A stretch of 59,388 nt of DNA, taken from the NCBI RefSeq assembly GCF_002161445.1, contig NZ_NFHT01000018.1, positions 1-59,388 of the forward strand, given 5' to 3'. The notes beneath the pieces were generated by a model. That model had not been told where the DNA came from. It saw only the letters and a list, made by a program, of their open reading frames with translations, and did no database searches. Position numbers and translations under genes: made by a program. Source of the DNA: Alistipes sp. An66. Its GTDB lineage: Bacteria > Bacteroidota > Bacteroidia > Bacteroidales > Rikenellaceae. Of the stretch, positions 32,485-42,540 are shown in pieces. The stretch's first letter is position 1; each line of letters starts with the position of its first letter.

Positions 32485-34215
32485 ATGACAGCCATGAGAA
32501 CCCTGACCGCAACGGAAATCGCCGCCCTGCAAGTCCTCGGCAACTCGGCCGAGGAGTGGTCGCAGATACGCGTCGCGGAGGATTTCCGACCCGAGCAGCT
32601 GCTCCGAAGCCATTTCGAGGGAATGGTCGAGATCGCCTCCGGAGCCCGCGTGATCCGCTCGCGCGTGCGCAACTACCGGATCGGCGCAGGGTCGCTCGTC
32701 GAGAGCGTCACGGCCCTCGAATGCCGGCACCGCTCGGCCTTCGGAAACGGCGTCGGCGTCGCCACGATGAACGAATGCGGCGGGCGCACCGTCCGGATCT
32801 TCGACACGATGTCGGCCCAGGTGGCCTACGTCATGGCCGTCTACCGCCACCGCCCGCAGACCATCGCCGCGCTGGAACGCATGATCGACGCCCATGCCGA
32901 GAGCCGCTCGGCGGAGATCGGCGACGTGGGCCGCAACTGCCGCATCGTCGGGGCCCGCTTCATCCGCGAGGTCCGCATCGGGAATGACGTCGAAATCGAC
33001 GGCGCCTCGGCCCTCGAAAACGCCACGCTCTGCAACGGCGTCCGCATCGGCGTCGACGTCAAGGCCTACGACTTCATCGCCGCCGAAGGAGCCCGCATCG
33101 GGAACGGCTCGATCGTCGAACGCTGCTTCGTCGGCGAGAGCTGCATCCTCGACAAGGGTTTCTCGGCCGCCGAGTCGCTCTTCTTCGCCAACTCCCATTG
33201 CGAGAACGGCGAAGCCGCCTCGATCTTCGCCGGCCCCTACACCGTCTCGCACCACAAGTCGTCGCTGCTCATCGCCGGGATGTTCTCCTTCTTCAACGCC
33301 GGCAGCGGTTCGAACCAGAGCAACCACCTCTTCAAGAGCGGCGCCGTCCATCAGTCGGTCCACCTGCGGGGCTGCAAGTTCGCATCCGGAGCCTACATCA
33401 TGTCCCCGGCCCTCGAAGGGGCCTTCACGATGGTCATGGGGCACCACTCCTACCACCACGACACCTCGGCCTTCCCCTACTCCTATCTGATCGAGAAGGA
33501 GGGGCGCAGCCACCTCATGCCCGGATCGAACCTCACCAGCTACGGTGCCGTGCGCGACATCGAGAAGTGGCCGGCCCGCGACCGCCGGACCGTCCGCCGC
33601 GACGTCATCGACTTCGCGGAGTACAACCCCTACGTCACGGGGGCGATGATCGAGGCCGTGAATATCCTCCACACCTTGCAGGAGCAGGACCCCGACGCAG
33701 CGGTCTACACCTACAACAAGACACTGATCCGCAGCGCCTCGCTCCAACGCGGGCTGAAACTCTACAACCGCGCCATCGTGGCCGCGCTGGGCGCCCTGCT
33801 CGACCGCGGGGAGTCCAACCCACGGTATGACGGCACGGGACGCTGGGCCGATCTGGCCGGGCAGTACATCACGCACCGCGCCGTCACGGAGATCCTCGAC
33901 GCCGTGGACCGCGGCGAACTCGCCGGCCTGCCGGCCATCGACAACCGCTTCCGGGTCTTCGACGTCCACTACGACGACTACGCCCACAGTTGGGCCATGG
34001 ACGTCTATACCGCCCTGCTGGGACATACGCCCACCGCCGCGGAGATGAACGAAGCCATCGCGGCCGGACACAACGCCCATGCCGCCATGCGCCGCACGAC
34101 CGATGCCGACCGCGACCGCGACAGCTCGCTCGACATGGCCGTCAGCTACGGACTCGACGACGACCGCGACGAGGTGCGACGCGAGGACTACTTCGCCGTG
34201 CGCGGCCTGAAATAA
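32485..34215 (+). CDS. DUF4954-family protein with hexapeptide-like beta helix
   Basis: A 576-residue cytosolic protein. The middle has repeats like a left-handed beta helix of the acyltransferase type (IGDVGRNCRIVGARFIREV, IGNDVEIDGASALENATLC, IGVDVKAYDFIAAEGARIG), then SHHKSSLLIAGMFSFFNAGSGSNQSNHLFK and MGHHSYHHDTSAFPYSYLIE. The fold suggests a nucleotidyl- or acyltransferase relative, and His-rich segments could form an active site; the true reaction is not known. ATG 32485 or 32494 are both possible starts. It has its own promoter and stands 24 bp before the vWA gene. Confidence 0.8.
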   Translation: MTAMRTLTATEIAALQVLGNSAEEWSQIRVAEDFRPEQLLRSHFEGMVEIASGARVIRSRVRNYRIGAGSLVESVTALECRHRSAFGNGVGVATMNECGGRTVRIFDTMSAQVAYVMAVYRHRPQTIAALERMIDAHAESRSAEIGDVGRNCRIVGARFIREVRIGNDVEIDGASALENATLCNGVRIGVDVKAYDFIAAEGARIGNGSIVERCFVGESCILDKGFSAAESLFFANSHCENGEAASIFAGPYTVSHHKSSLLIAGMFSFFNAGSGSNQSNHLFKSGAVHQSVHLRGCKFASGAYIMSPALEGAFTMVMGHHSYHHDTSAFPYSYLIEKEGRSHLMPGSNLTSYGAVRDIEKWPARDRRTVRRDVIDFAEYNPYVTGAMIEAVNILHTLQEQDPDAAVYTYNKTLIRSASLQRGLKLYNRAIVAALGALLDRGESNPRYDGTGRWADLAGQYITHRAVTEILDAVDRGELAGLPAIDNRFRVFDVHYDDYAHSWAMDVYTALLGHTPTAAEMNEAIAAGHNAHAAMRRTTDADRDRDSSLDMAVSYGLDDDRDEVRREDYFAVRGLK

Positions 34216-34239
34216 AAACCCGAAAACACGTCACGACCC

Positions 34240-35097
34240 ATGTATACGCAAAGCATCACACGAACCCATCGGACCGCCTTCATCCTTCTGATCGACGGCT
34301 CGGGCTCGATGACCGAAGAGATTCTCTTCCGCGGACGGCGGACAACCAAGGCCGAAGCCGTCGCCTCGATCACCAATGCGCTGATCTTCGAACTGATCGA
34401 ACGCGCCCGGCGCAACGACGGCGTCCGCGACTACTACGACATCGCGGTCCTGACCTACTCGGGCAACGACGAGGTCTATTCGCTGCTGCCCGACAACCGG
34501 GAGATGATCTCCGTCGCGGAGCTCGCCGCCCGGGAGGTCACCATGCGGCGCGAAGTCATCGAATGCCACCTGCCGGACGGAAGCACCTCGCTGCGCGAGA
34601 TCCCCACGCCGGCGTGGGTCTTCCCCGAAGCCGCCGGGCAGACGCCCATGCACCAGGCGCTGGATCAGGCCTGTGAGATCGCCGAGGCGTGGTGCCGCCG
34701 GCCGGAGCACGCCGAGAGCTTCCCGCCCACGATCTTCAACATCACGGACGGCGAGGCCACGGATTGCGACGAGGAGGAGTTGCGCGCGGTCTGCGAACGG
34801 ATCCGCGCGCTCCGCACGTGCGACGGCAACGTGCTGCTGATCAACATCCACATCGCAGCAGGCGATTCGCAGCAGGCCGTCTTCTTCCCCTCGGAGGAGG
34901 AGGCTGCCTACCCCAACCGGTACGCCTCGCTGCTCTACGCATGTTCGAGCCCCATGCCCGAAGTCTTCAACGAGGCGATCCGCGAAGCCAAAGGGCCCGG
35001 CGCCATGCCGCCCTTCCGCGGCATGAGCTACAACGCTTCGGCCGAACAGCTCATCGCCATGCTCAACATCGGCTCCATCAGCGTAAAGACCGAATAG
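34240..35097 (+). CDS. von Willebrand factor A domain protein
   Basis: A 285-residue cytosolic vWA protein with a complete metal site: DGSGS (Asp19, Ser21, Ser23), the Thr of QTPMHQAL, and the Asp of NITDGEATD. It resembles TerY-type vWA proteins in having no membrane anchor and in lying beside kinases. The C-terminal part (YASLLYACSSPMPEVFNEAI, then FRGMSYNASAEQLIAML) fits the end of such domains. It ends 2 bp before the next gene, so vWA and pseudokinase are surely co-translated. Confidence 0.85.
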   Translation: MYTQSITRTHRTAFILLIDGSGSMTEEILFRGRRTTKAEAVASITNALIFELIERARRNDGVRDYYDIAVLTYSGNDEVYSLLPDNREMISVAELAAREVTMRREVIECHLPDGSTSLREIPTPAWVFPEAAGQTPMHQALDQACEIAEAWCRRPEHAESFPPTIFNITDGEATDCDEEELRAVCERIRALRTCDGNVLLINIHIAAGDSQQAVFFPSEEEAAYPNRYASLLYACSSPMPEVFNEAIREAKGPGAMPPFRGMSYNASAEQLIAMLNIGSISVKTE

Positions 35098-35099
35098 CC

Positions 35100-36074
35100 A
35101 TGACTCCTACGATCCAAACTTTTACCCGGGCGCTGCTGACGCCCGACCTCGTCTTCGACAAACTGGCCGACGCCCGGGCCGTCGTCGGTGCGGACGGGCT
35201 TCCGAAACTCATGCGCACGACCCGCTTCGCCGATACCGAAATTGAGTGGCAGGGACACCGCTGGCTGCTTTCGCTGCCGCTGTCGTCGTCGGCCATCCTC
35301 TCGATCGAAAGAACCGTCTCGCGCATCGGGCGCCTCAACAGCGACTGGCTCACGCCCTGCCGCATCCTGCCGGGCGAGATGCGCTGGTACGGGCCCTCGG
35401 GCGAGGAGCGGCGCTGCGACCTGCTGATCCAGCACCTGCCCGACGGAATCTCCTTCCGGGAGGCGCTCGGGAAACTCCCCACCGATCGGCTGCTCTCGGC
35501 ACTCGGCGAACTCCAAAAAGCGCTCCGCGAGCTGGATTTCGCACACGGAAACCTCCGGGAGACGAACCTCCGGTGGGTAGGCGACCGCTTCATTCCGCTG
35601 CGCTACCACGACGCCCGCTTCGGACGGTGCGAAATCGACGAACCTGCCTTCGACGCCCTGCGGGAGGAGGTTCTCCGCCACTCCGACCCGATGCGGGTCT
35701 CGGACGTCGAAACGGAGTACAACCCGCTGCGGAAACTCACCGGACACCGATGGGTCTACCCCGTCTCGGAAGGGCTGGCCTGTGTCGAGGATGACTCCGG
35801 ATGGGGCTTCGTCGACACGGAGAACCGCGTGGTCATCCCCTCGACGTTCCACTGGGCTTGCAGTTTCCACGAAGGGCGCGCCGAGGTCGAAACCGAAACG
35901 GGCATGGGACTCATCGACCGGCAGGGGAACTGGATCATCCCGCCCGTCTACGAAATCATCGACTACGATCCGGTCGAAAGCAACGTCTTCGTCCGCAAGG
36001 AGGGGCTCTGGGCCGAATTCGACTATCTGGGACGTCAGCAGTCAGAGTTCGGGGAGCGCGAAGCCCGGACCTGA
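35100..36074 (+). CDS. Degenerate protein kinase with WG repeats
   Basis: A 324-residue protein related to the one at 31211-32416 but decayed at the catalytic site: the loop reads HGNLRETNL (149-157) with Asn151 where the catalytic Asp should be, and the DFG position reads YHDARF. The hinge segment DLLIQHLPDGISFREAL is kept. At least two WG repeats follow (DSGWGFVDTENRVVIPSTF and GMGLIDRQGNWIIPPVYEI). It is best read as a pseudokinase scaffold that pairs with the active-looking kinase or the vWA protein. Confidence 0.75.
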   Translation: MTPTIQTFTRALLTPDLVFDKLADARAVVGADGLPKLMRTTRFADTEIEWQGHRWLLSLPLSSSAILSIERTVSRIGRLNSDWLTPCRILPGEMRWYGPSGEERRCDLLIQHLPDGISFREALGKLPTDRLLSALGELQKALRELDFAHGNLRETNLRWVGDRFIPLRYHDARFGRCEIDEPAFDALREEVLRHSDPMRVSDVETEYNPLRKLTGHRWVYPVSEGLACVEDDSGWGFVDTENRVVIPSTFHWACSFHEGRAEVETETGMGLIDRQGNWIIPPVYEIIDYDPVESNVFVRKEGLWAEFDYLGRQQSEFGEREART

Positions 36075-36150
36075 CGACGCAGGGGCAACGGCCAGAATCG
36101 TCCGCCGCCCGAATCACGAAAAGAAAGAACAGCAAAAACGGACAATAACC

Positions 36151-37083
36151 ATGGAAAACAATCAGGAAACGATCAAGGTACTGATCATCGGCAGCGGACC
36201 TGCCGGATATACCGCCGCCATCTATCTGTCGCGCGCCAACCTCGCTCCGGTGCTTTATGAGGGCATCGAACCCGGGGGGCAGCTCACCACGACCACCGAG
36301 GTCGAGAACTTCCCGGGATTCCCCGAAGGGATCGACGGCCCGGAACTGATGGCACGCATGCGTCAGCAGGCCGAGCGCCTCGGCACCGATCTGCGTGCGG
36401 GCACCGTCACGAAGGTCGACCTCTCGGCGCGCCCGTTCCGCGTGGAGGTCGACGGCGAAAAGGAGCTGCTGGCCGAAACGCTCATCGTCTCGACGGGCGC
36501 CACGGCCAAATACCTCGGGCTGCCCTCCGAGACGAAGTTCCGCGGGCAGGGCGTCAGCGCCTGCGCCACGTGCGACGGATTCTTTTACCGCAAAAAGGAC
36601 GTGGCCGTGGTCGGCGGCGGCGACACGGCCTGCGAGGAGGCCACCTATCTCGCCTCGCTGTGCCGCAAGGTCTACATGATCGTCCGCAAGCCCTTCCTGC
36701 GCGCCTCGAAGGCGATGCAGGAGCGGGTCTTCAACACGCCGAACATCGAGGTGCTCTTCGAGCACAACACCGTCGAGGTGCTGGGCGACGAACAGGGCGT
36801 GACGGGCGCCCTGCTGCGCCGCAACGACGGCGTGGAGCGCACGATCGACATCGCCGGATTCTTCCTCGCCATCGGGCATCATCCCAATACGGAACTCTTT
36901 GCCGGACAGCTCGATCTCAATGAGGAGGGGTATATCAAGGTCGAGGACAACACCTCGAAGACCTCGGTCGAGGGCGTCTTCGCCGCCGGCGACGTCAGGG
37001 ACCCGCACTACCGCCAGGCCATCACGGCCGCCGGGTCGGGCTGCGTCGCCGCCCTGGACTGCGAACGATTCCTGCTGCGATAA
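36151..37083 (+). CDS. trxB: Thioredoxin reductase
   Basis: A 310-residue flavoenzyme passing electrons from NADPH to thioredoxin. FAD motif IIGSGPAGYTAAIYLSRA (residues 11-28), GGQLTTTTEVENFPGFP, redox pair ACATCDGFFYRKK, NADPH motif VVGGGDTACEEATYLA, and C-terminal GVFAAGDVRDPHYRQAITAAGSG. Complete and of normal length. It starts 76 bp after the pseudokinase gene. Confidence 0.96.
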   Translation: MENNQETIKVLIIGSGPAGYTAAIYLSRANLAPVLYEGIEPGGQLTTTTEVENFPGFPEGIDGPELMARMRQQAERLGTDLRAGTVTKVDLSARPFRVEVDGEKELLAETLIVSTGATAKYLGLPSETKFRGQGVSACATCDGFFYRKKDVAVVGGGDTACEEATYLASLCRKVYMIVRKPFLRASKAMQERVFNTPNIEVLFEHNTVEVLGDEQGVTGALLRRNDGVERTIDIAGFFLAIGHHPNTELFAGQLDLNEEGYIKVEDNTSKTSVEGVFAAGDVRDPHYRQAITAAGSGCVAALDCERFLLR

Positions 37084-37104
37084 AACCACAAAAAATATAA
37101 TACG

Positions 37105-37527
37105 ATGAAACGCATTCCGATGTTTCTGGGCGCCTTGTGCGCTGTCTGTGCGACCGGATCCTGTGCTGTTGAGACCACCTACATCGGCAAGGCCTATCCG
37201 GCAACCAACTCTCCGGAACTCTTTTTCAGCTGGAACGACGTGCCCGAAGGTTACGAGACCATGGGCCACATCCTGGCAACGCCCCACCTCTTCGGCACAC
37301 TCGAAAAAGCGCAAAGCGTCATTGAGAAAGAGGCCTGCGAGAAGGGTGCCGACGCCGTGGTTTTCGAAGGCATAGGTCAATCGGTCACCAGCCCGACCTA
37401 CACGACCACCGAGCATATCGAACAGAACAGCGACGGCAGCAGCACCCGCACGGCGACAACCAAACGCGACGAGAGGGTTTCGTATCGGCTGAAAGCAACA
37501 TTCATCAAGTACAAGAACAAGAAATAG
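37105..37527 (+). CDS. Small lipoprotein of unknown function
   Basis: A 140-residue protein with a lipoprotein signal (ATGSC near residue 20). The core has ELFFSWNDVPEGYETMGHIL and EKEACEKGADAVVFEGIG, a layout like small envelope proteins that bind metals or sense stress, but no firm family is recognised. It starts 21 bp after trxB and ends 4 bp before rnz, so it lies within an operon. Confidence 0.7.
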   Translation: MKRIPMFLGALCAVCATGSCAVETTYIGKAYPATNSPELFFSWNDVPEGYETMGHILATPHLFGTLEKAQSVIEKEACEKGADAVVFEGIGQSVTSPTYTTTEHIEQNSDGSSTRTATTKRDERVSYRLKATFIKYKNKK

Positions 37528-37531
37528 CCCC

Positions 37532-38455
37532 ATGAGCTTCGCGGTAACCATCCTCGGCTGCGCCTCGGCCAAGCCCACCCCGAGCCGCCACCCCTCGGGG
37601 CAGGCGGTGAACATCCACGAGCAGCATTATCTGGTGGATGCGGGCGAGGGCGTGCAGCAGCAGCTGATCCGCTGCGGCATCAACCCGCTGAAAATCCGCG
37701 CCGTCTTCATCTCGCACCTCCACGGCGACCATGTGTTCGGGCTCTTCCCGCTGATCTCGACGCTGGGGCTCTACGGGCGCCGCACGCCGCTCGACGTCTA
37801 TGCCCCGGCACCGTTCGGCGAGATGCTCGAAACGCACCTGCGCTTCTTCGACGCGGAGCTCCCCTACGAGGTCGTATGGCACGAGGTACGGACCACGAAG
37901 CACGCCCTGCTTTTCGAAAACCGCACGGTCGAGGTGTGGAGCATTCCGCTGCGCCACCGGGTGCCGTGCGCCGGGTTCCTCTTCCGCGAGAAGGAGCCGC
38001 CGCTGAATGTCGACAAGTTCAAGATCGTGAAATACGGGCTCTCGATCGCGCAGATCACCGCCGCCAAGCGCGGCGAGGAGATCGTGACGGAGACGGGCGA
38101 GGTGATCCCCAACGGGGAACTCACCTACCGCCCCTACCGGGCGCGGTCGTACGCCTACCTCTCGGATACGAACTTCTCGGCGCGCGCCGCCGGGCTCTGC
38201 GCCGGGGTCGACCTGATGTACCACGAAGCCACGTACGCCGCCGCCGAACAGCGGTCGGCTCGCGACCGGGGCCACTCGACGACCGTCGATGCGGCGAAAG
38301 CGGCTCTGAAAGCCGGAGCCCGGCGGCTCGTCATCGGCCACTACTCGTCGCGTTACAAGGACGAGGGTGTATTGGTCGAGGAGGCCCGGGCGTTGTTCCC
38401 GGAGACGTGGCCCGCCACCGAGGGCGTCACCTACACCATTGAAAAGGAGCCATGA
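37532..38455 (+). CDS. rnz: Ribonuclease Z (tRNA 3' processing)
   Basis: A 307-residue metallo-beta-lactamase-fold endonuclease that trims tRNA 3' ends. The zinc motif is FISHLHGDHVFGLFPL; the substrate-recognition arm and the region YLSDTNFSARAAG and MYHEATYAA follow, then GHSTTVDAAKAALKAGARRLVIGHYSSRY. CCA is absent from two of the three tRNA genes here, so RNase Z is needed for them. The stop overlaps the next start in an ATGA (38452-38455). Confidence 0.95.
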   Translation: MSFAVTILGCASAKPTPSRHPSGQAVNIHEQHYLVDAGEGVQQQLIRCGINPLKIRAVFISHLHGDHVFGLFPLISTLGLYGRRTPLDVYAPAPFGEMLETHLRFFDAELPYEVVWHEVRTTKHALLFENRTVEVWSIPLRHRVPCAGFLFREKEPPLNVDKFKIVKYGLSIAQITAAKRGEEIVTETGEVIPNGELTYRPYRARSYAYLSDTNFSARAAGLCAGVDLMYHEATYAAAEQRSARDRGHSTTVDAAKAALKAGARRLVIGHYSSRYKDEGVLVEEARALFPETWPATEGVTYTIEKEP

Positions 38456-39207
38456 CGAAAGCCGAAATCCAACTCGTCCGCTCGCTGGCCGACAAGCGCG
38501 GCCGTGCGGAACACGGACTCTTTCTGGCCGAGGGCGAGAAGCTCATCGGCGAACTGCGCGCGTCGCACCTCCGCGTGCGGAAGATCTATGCGTTGGAGGG
38601 GATCTTCGCCGGAGAGGAGGTCGAGACAGTCGCGCCGCGCGACATGGAGCGTCTCTCGCAGCTGAAAACCCCCTCGAACTCGCTGGCGCTGGTCGAGATC
38701 CCGCATTACGGGCTGAAAACCGCCGACCTGCGGGGGCAGCTCACCCTGGCGCTCGACGAGGTGCAGAACCCCGGCAACGTGGGGACCATCATCCGGCTGG
38801 CCGACTGGTTCGGCATTCGGGACATCCTCTGCTCGGAGGGCACGGCCGACTGCTTCAACCCGAAGGTCGTACAGGCCACGATGGGCGCCATCCTGCGCGT
38901 GAGGGTGCACTACACGCCGTTGGCGCCGCTCCTCGCGGAGGCTGCCGCCGGGGGGATTCCCGTCTACGGGACCTTCCTCGAAGGGGAGAATATCTACACC
39001 GAGGAACTTTCACCGACGGGGATCGTCGTCATGGGCAACGAGGGCCGCGGCGTGACCGAAGCCGTGGCACGGAGCGTCACCCGCAAACTCTTCATCCCGC
39101 CCTGGCCCGCCGGCCGCCGCGGCTCGGAATCGCTCAACGTCGCCATGGCCACGGGCATCGTCTGCGCCGAATTCCGGCGCCGGACCGCCCTCCGCGGCGC
39201 AAAATAG
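38452..39207 (+). CDS. RNA 2'-O-methyltransferase, TrmH/SpoU family
   Basis: A 251-residue SPOUT methyltransferase. The N-terminal part (LVRSLADKRGRAEHGLFLAEGEKLI) is the substrate-binding domain of RlmB/TsnR-type enzymes. The knot motifs are LDEVQNPGNVGTIIRLADWFG, VVMGNEGRGVTEAV, and FIPPWPAGRRGSESLNVAMATGIV. The target (23S rRNA G2251-type or tRNA) cannot be told. Translationally coupled to rnz. Confidence 0.9.
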   Translation: MTKAEIQLVRSLADKRGRAEHGLFLAEGEKLIGELRASHLRVRKIYALEGIFAGEEVETVAPRDMERLSQLKTPSNSLALVEIPHYGLKTADLRGQLTLALDEVQNPGNVGTIIRLADWFGIRDILCSEGTADCFNPKVVQATMGAILRVRVHYTPLAPLLAEAAAGGIPVYGTFLEGENIYTEELSPTGIVVMGNEGRGVTEAVARSVTRKLFIPPWPAGRRGSESLNVAMATGIVCAEFRRRTALRGAK

Positions 39208-39271
39208 AAGTTCCGGCGGCAGAATTCGCATTTTTATCCCCTCCCGAAGCATTGCATATTCCGAATTTTTA

Positions 39272-39279
39272 TAACTTTG
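39272..39279 (+). promoter_or_regulatory. Minus-7 box upstream of pdxA
   Basis: TAACTTTG on the plus strand, 80 bp before the pdxA ATG. The upstream box is only partial (TTG near 39252). Confidence 0.65.
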
Positions 39280-39359
39280 TAAGTTGTAACAGTTGCAATT
39301 AGCGCACAGGCGCGTATCCCGCGGGCGAATTCCCGCGGGCGGCAACGAAGAACCGATTT

Positions 39360-40451
39360 ATGACCGAACAGAAATTCAGAATAGGCATCACGCAGGGCGA
39401 TCCCAACGGCATCGGCTGGGAGGTGATCATCAAGGCCCTCGCCGACCCGCGCATCACGGAGTTCTTCACACCCGTCATCTACGGATCGACCCGGGCTGCT
39501 GCCTGCCACCGGAATGCCATCGCCGAGATCGAGCAGTTCTCCTACGTGCCCGTCGCCTCGGCCGCCGAGGCCCGGCGCGGAAAGATCAACCTGGTCGCCT
39601 GCGGCGAAATGGCCGAAGTGCAGCCCGGGAAACCCACCCCCGAAGCGGGGCGCGCCGCCGTCGAGGCCCTGCGCACCGCCATGCGCGACCTCAAGGCCGG
39701 GGAACTCGACGCACTGGTGACCGCACCCTTCGACAAGGAGACCGTCCAGTCGGACGACTTCCGGTACACGGGGCATACGGAATACCTCGCCGCCGAGCTG
39801 GAGGGCGAGTCGATGATGATCATGTGCAGCGACGTGCTGCGCGTGGGGCTCGTGACCAAGCACATCCCCGTCTCGGAGATCGCCGCCAGCATCTCGAAGG
39901 AGAAGATCGTCGGGGATCTGCGCATCCTCCGCCGCTCGCTCATCGAGGACTTCGGAGTCGTGGAGCCCCGCATCGCCGTCATGGCCCTCAACCCCCACGC
40001 CGGCGACGGCGGGCTGCTGGGCCGCGAGGAGCAGGAGATCATCCGCCCGGCCATCGTCGAGGCCTTCCGCGAAGGGGTGCTGGCCTTCGGACCCTTTGCC
40101 GCCGACGGGCTCTTCGCCGGAGGCGGATATGCCAAGTACGACGGCATCCTGGCCATGTACCACGATCAGGGGCTCGCACCCTTCAAGAGCCTCTCGCCCG
40201 ACGGCGTGAACTTCACGGCCGGACTCGCGGCCGTGCGCACCTCGCCCGACCACGGCACGGCCTTTGACATTGCCGGAAAGGACAAGGCCGATCCGCAGTC
40301 GATGCGCAACGCCATCTACACGGCTATCGACATCGTCCGCAACCGGGCCGCATGGAGCGAATGGTCGTCCAATCCGCTGCCGCGCGCCGAACGCGAGAAG
40401 TCGAACCGTGACGCCGCATCGAAAGAGCGCCCGGCCGCCGATAAAGAATAA
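39360..40451 (+). CDS. pdxA: 4-hydroxythreonine-4-phosphate dehydrogenase
   Basis: A 363-residue dehydrogenase of pyridoxal 5'-phosphate synthesis (DXP-dependent route). Motifs: GITQGDPNGIGWEVIIKAL at the start, TAPFDKETVQSDDFRYTGHTEY, ALNPHAGDGGLLGREEQE, and GPFAADGLFAGGGYAKYDGILAMYHDQGLAPFK with metal-binding His residues. The C-terminus carries an extra charged tail (PRAEREKSNRDAASKERPAA). It precedes thrS by 88 bp. Confidence 0.95.
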   Translation: MTEQKFRIGITQGDPNGIGWEVIIKALADPRITEFFTPVIYGSTRAAACHRNAIAEIEQFSYVPVASAAEARRGKINLVACGEMAEVQPGKPTPEAGRAAVEALRTAMRDLKAGELDALVTAPFDKETVQSDDFRYTGHTEYLAAELEGESMMIMCSDVLRVGLVTKHIPVSEIAASISKEKIVGDLRILRRSLIEDFGVVEPRIAVMALNPHAGDGGLLGREEQEIIRPAIVEAFREGVLAFGPFAADGLFAGGGYAKYDGILAMYHDQGLAPFKSLSPDGVNFTAGLAAVRTSPDHGTAFDIAGKDKADPQSMRNAIYTAIDIVRNRAAWSEWSSNPLPRAEREKSNRDAASKERPAADKE

Positions 40452-40539
40452 ATACGAAAATACCGGGCAAACCGGAGGCGTATTCCGTCTCGTAATTGTG
40501 GAAGCGCCGAAGGCCCCGAAAATTTTAATATAAAATTTT

Positions 40540-42492
40540 ATGATCAAAATCACATTCCCCGACGGTTCCGTACGCGAGTACGCCGAAGGGACAACTGCCT
40601 ACCAGATCGCAGAGAGCATCAGCCCTCGTTTAGCTGCTGACTCCCTGGCGGCCTCGGTAAACGGCGCTACGGTAGACATGATGCGCCCGATCGACGCCGA
40701 CGCCTCGATCAAATTCTACAAATGGGACGACGAGGAGGGCAAGCACGCCTTCTGGCACACGTCGTCGCACCTGCTGGCCGAAGCCCTCGAAGCCCTCTAC
40801 CCGGGCATCAAGTTCGGCATCGGCCCCGCCATCGAGAACGGCTTCTACTACGACGTCGACAGCCCGACGCCCATCACCGAAGCCGACCTTCCGACGATCG
40901 AAAACAAGATGGTGGAACTCGCCCGCAACAAGGAACCGCTCATCCGGCGCGAAGTCCCCAAGGCCGAAGCCTTGAAGACCTTCACCGAGAAGGGCGACCA
41001 GTACAAGGTCGAACTCATCACCGACCTCGCGGACGGAACCATCTCCTTCTATACCAACGGCGCCTTCACCGACCTCTGCCGCGGTCCCCACATCCCCAAC
41101 ACGGGCTACATCAAGGCCATCAAGCTGACCTCCGTGGCCGGAGCCTACTGGCGCGGAAACGAGAAGAACAAGATGCTCACCCGCATCTACGGCATCTCGT
41201 TCCCCAAGAAGTCGATGCTCGACGAGTACCTCGCCATGATGGAGGAGGCCAAGAAACGCGACCACCGCAAACTGGGCAAGGACCTCGAACTCTTCACCTT
41301 CTCGCAGCGCGTGGGTCAGGGTCTGCCCCTCTGGCTGCCCAAGGGCGCCGCACTGCGCGACCGACTCGAACAGTTCCTGCGCAACGTCCAGAAGGAGTAC
41401 GGATACCAGCAGGTCATCACCCCGCACATCGGCAACAAGGAGCTCTACGTCACCTCGGGACACTACGCCAAGTACGGCAAGGACTCGTTCCAGCCCATCC
41501 ACACCCCGATCGAGGGCGAGGAGTACCTGCTCAAACCGATGAACTGCCCGCACCACTGCGAGATCTACCGCTCGAAACCCCGTTCGTACAAGGAGCTGCC
41601 GGTGCGTCTGGCCGAGTTCGGCACGGTCTACCGCTACGAGCAGTCGGGTGAGCTCCACGGACTGACCCGCGTCCGCGGATTCACGCAGGACGACGCACAC
41701 CTCTTCGTGCGCCCCGACCAGCTGCTCGAAGAGTTCGAACGTGTGATCGACATCGTGCTCTACATCTTCAAGACGCTGAAATTCGACAGCTACACGGCCC
41801 AGATCTCGCTGCGCGACCCCAACAACAAGGAGAAATACATCGGTTCGGACGAGAACTGGGAGAAGGCCGAGTCGGCCATCATGCAGGCCGCTGCGGAGAA
41901 GGGTCTCACGACGGTCGTCGAGTACGGCGAGGCCGCCTTCTACGGCCCGAAACTCGACTTCATGGTCAAGGACGCCATCGGCCGCAAGTGGCAGTTAGGC
42001 ACCATCCAGGTGGACTACAACCTCCCGGAGCGTTTCGACCTCACCTACAAGGGCGCCGATGACAAACTCCACCGCCCGATCATGATCCACCGCGCGCCGT
42101 TCGGCTCGATGGAGCGTTTCGTGGCCGTATTGCTGGAACATACCGGCGGCAAATTCCCGCTGTGGCTCTCGCCCCAGCAGGTCGTCGTGCTCCCCATCTC
42201 GGAGAAGTTCAACGACTATGCACAGCGCGTCGCCGAGTTCCTGAACCGCTACGACGTCCGCACCGAGGTCGATGACCGCAACGAAAAGATCGGCCGCAAG
42301 ATCCGCGACAACGAGCTCAAACGCATCCCCTACCTGCTGATCGTCGGCGAGAAGGAGGAGGCCGAAGGACTGGTCTCGGTCCGCGCACAGGGCGAAGGCG
42401 ACAAGGGTCAGATGTCGATGGAGGCCTTCCGCGACTTCCTGACCGGGCTGGTCAAGGAGGAGGTCGAGGCCAACAAGATCGTCAAAAACTGA
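40540..42492 (+). CDS. thrS: Threonyl-tRNA synthetase
   Basis: A 650-residue class II synthetase: TGS domain ([27 protein letters not shown]), editing domain ([33 protein letters not shown], with HTSSH zinc-type residues), catalytic core ([52 protein letters not shown]), and anticodon domain ([18 protein letters not shown]). Complete. It is followed by infC, the usual order. Confidence 0.97.
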   Translation: MIKITFPDGSVREYAEGTTAYQIAESISPRLAADSLAASVNGATVDMMRPIDADASIKFYKWDDEEGKHAFWHTSSHLLAEALEALYPGIKFGIGPAIENGFYYDVDSPTPITEADLPTIENKMVELARNKEPLIRREVPKAEALKTFTEKGDQYKVELITDLADGTISFYTNGAFTDLCRGPHIPNTGYIKAIKLTSVAGAYWRGNEKNKMLTRIYGISFPKKSMLDEYLAMMEEAKKRDHRKLGKDLELFTFSQRVGQGLPLWLPKGAALRDRLEQFLRNVQKEYGYQQVITPHIGNKELYVTSGHYAKYGKDSFQPIHTPIEGEEYLLKPMNCPHHCEIYRSKPRSYKELPVRLAEFGTVYRYEQSGELHGLTRVRGFTQDDAHLFVRPDQLLEEFERVIDIVLYIFKTLKFDSYTAQISLRDPNNKEKYIGSDENWEKAESAIMQAAAEKGLTTVVEYGEAAFYGPKLDFMVKDAIGRKWQLGTIQVDYNLPERFDLTYKGADDKLHRPIMIHRAPFGSMERFVAVLLEHTGGKFPLWLSPQQVVVLPISEKFNDYAQRVAEFLNRYDVRTEVDDRNEKIGRKIRDNELKRIPYLLIVGEKEEAEGLVSVRAQGEGDKGQMSMEAFRDFLTGLVKEEVEANKIVKN

Positions 42493-42540
42493 TCTCCCGC
42501 ACAGAGAGACAACACATTATTAACTTAAACACATACAACT

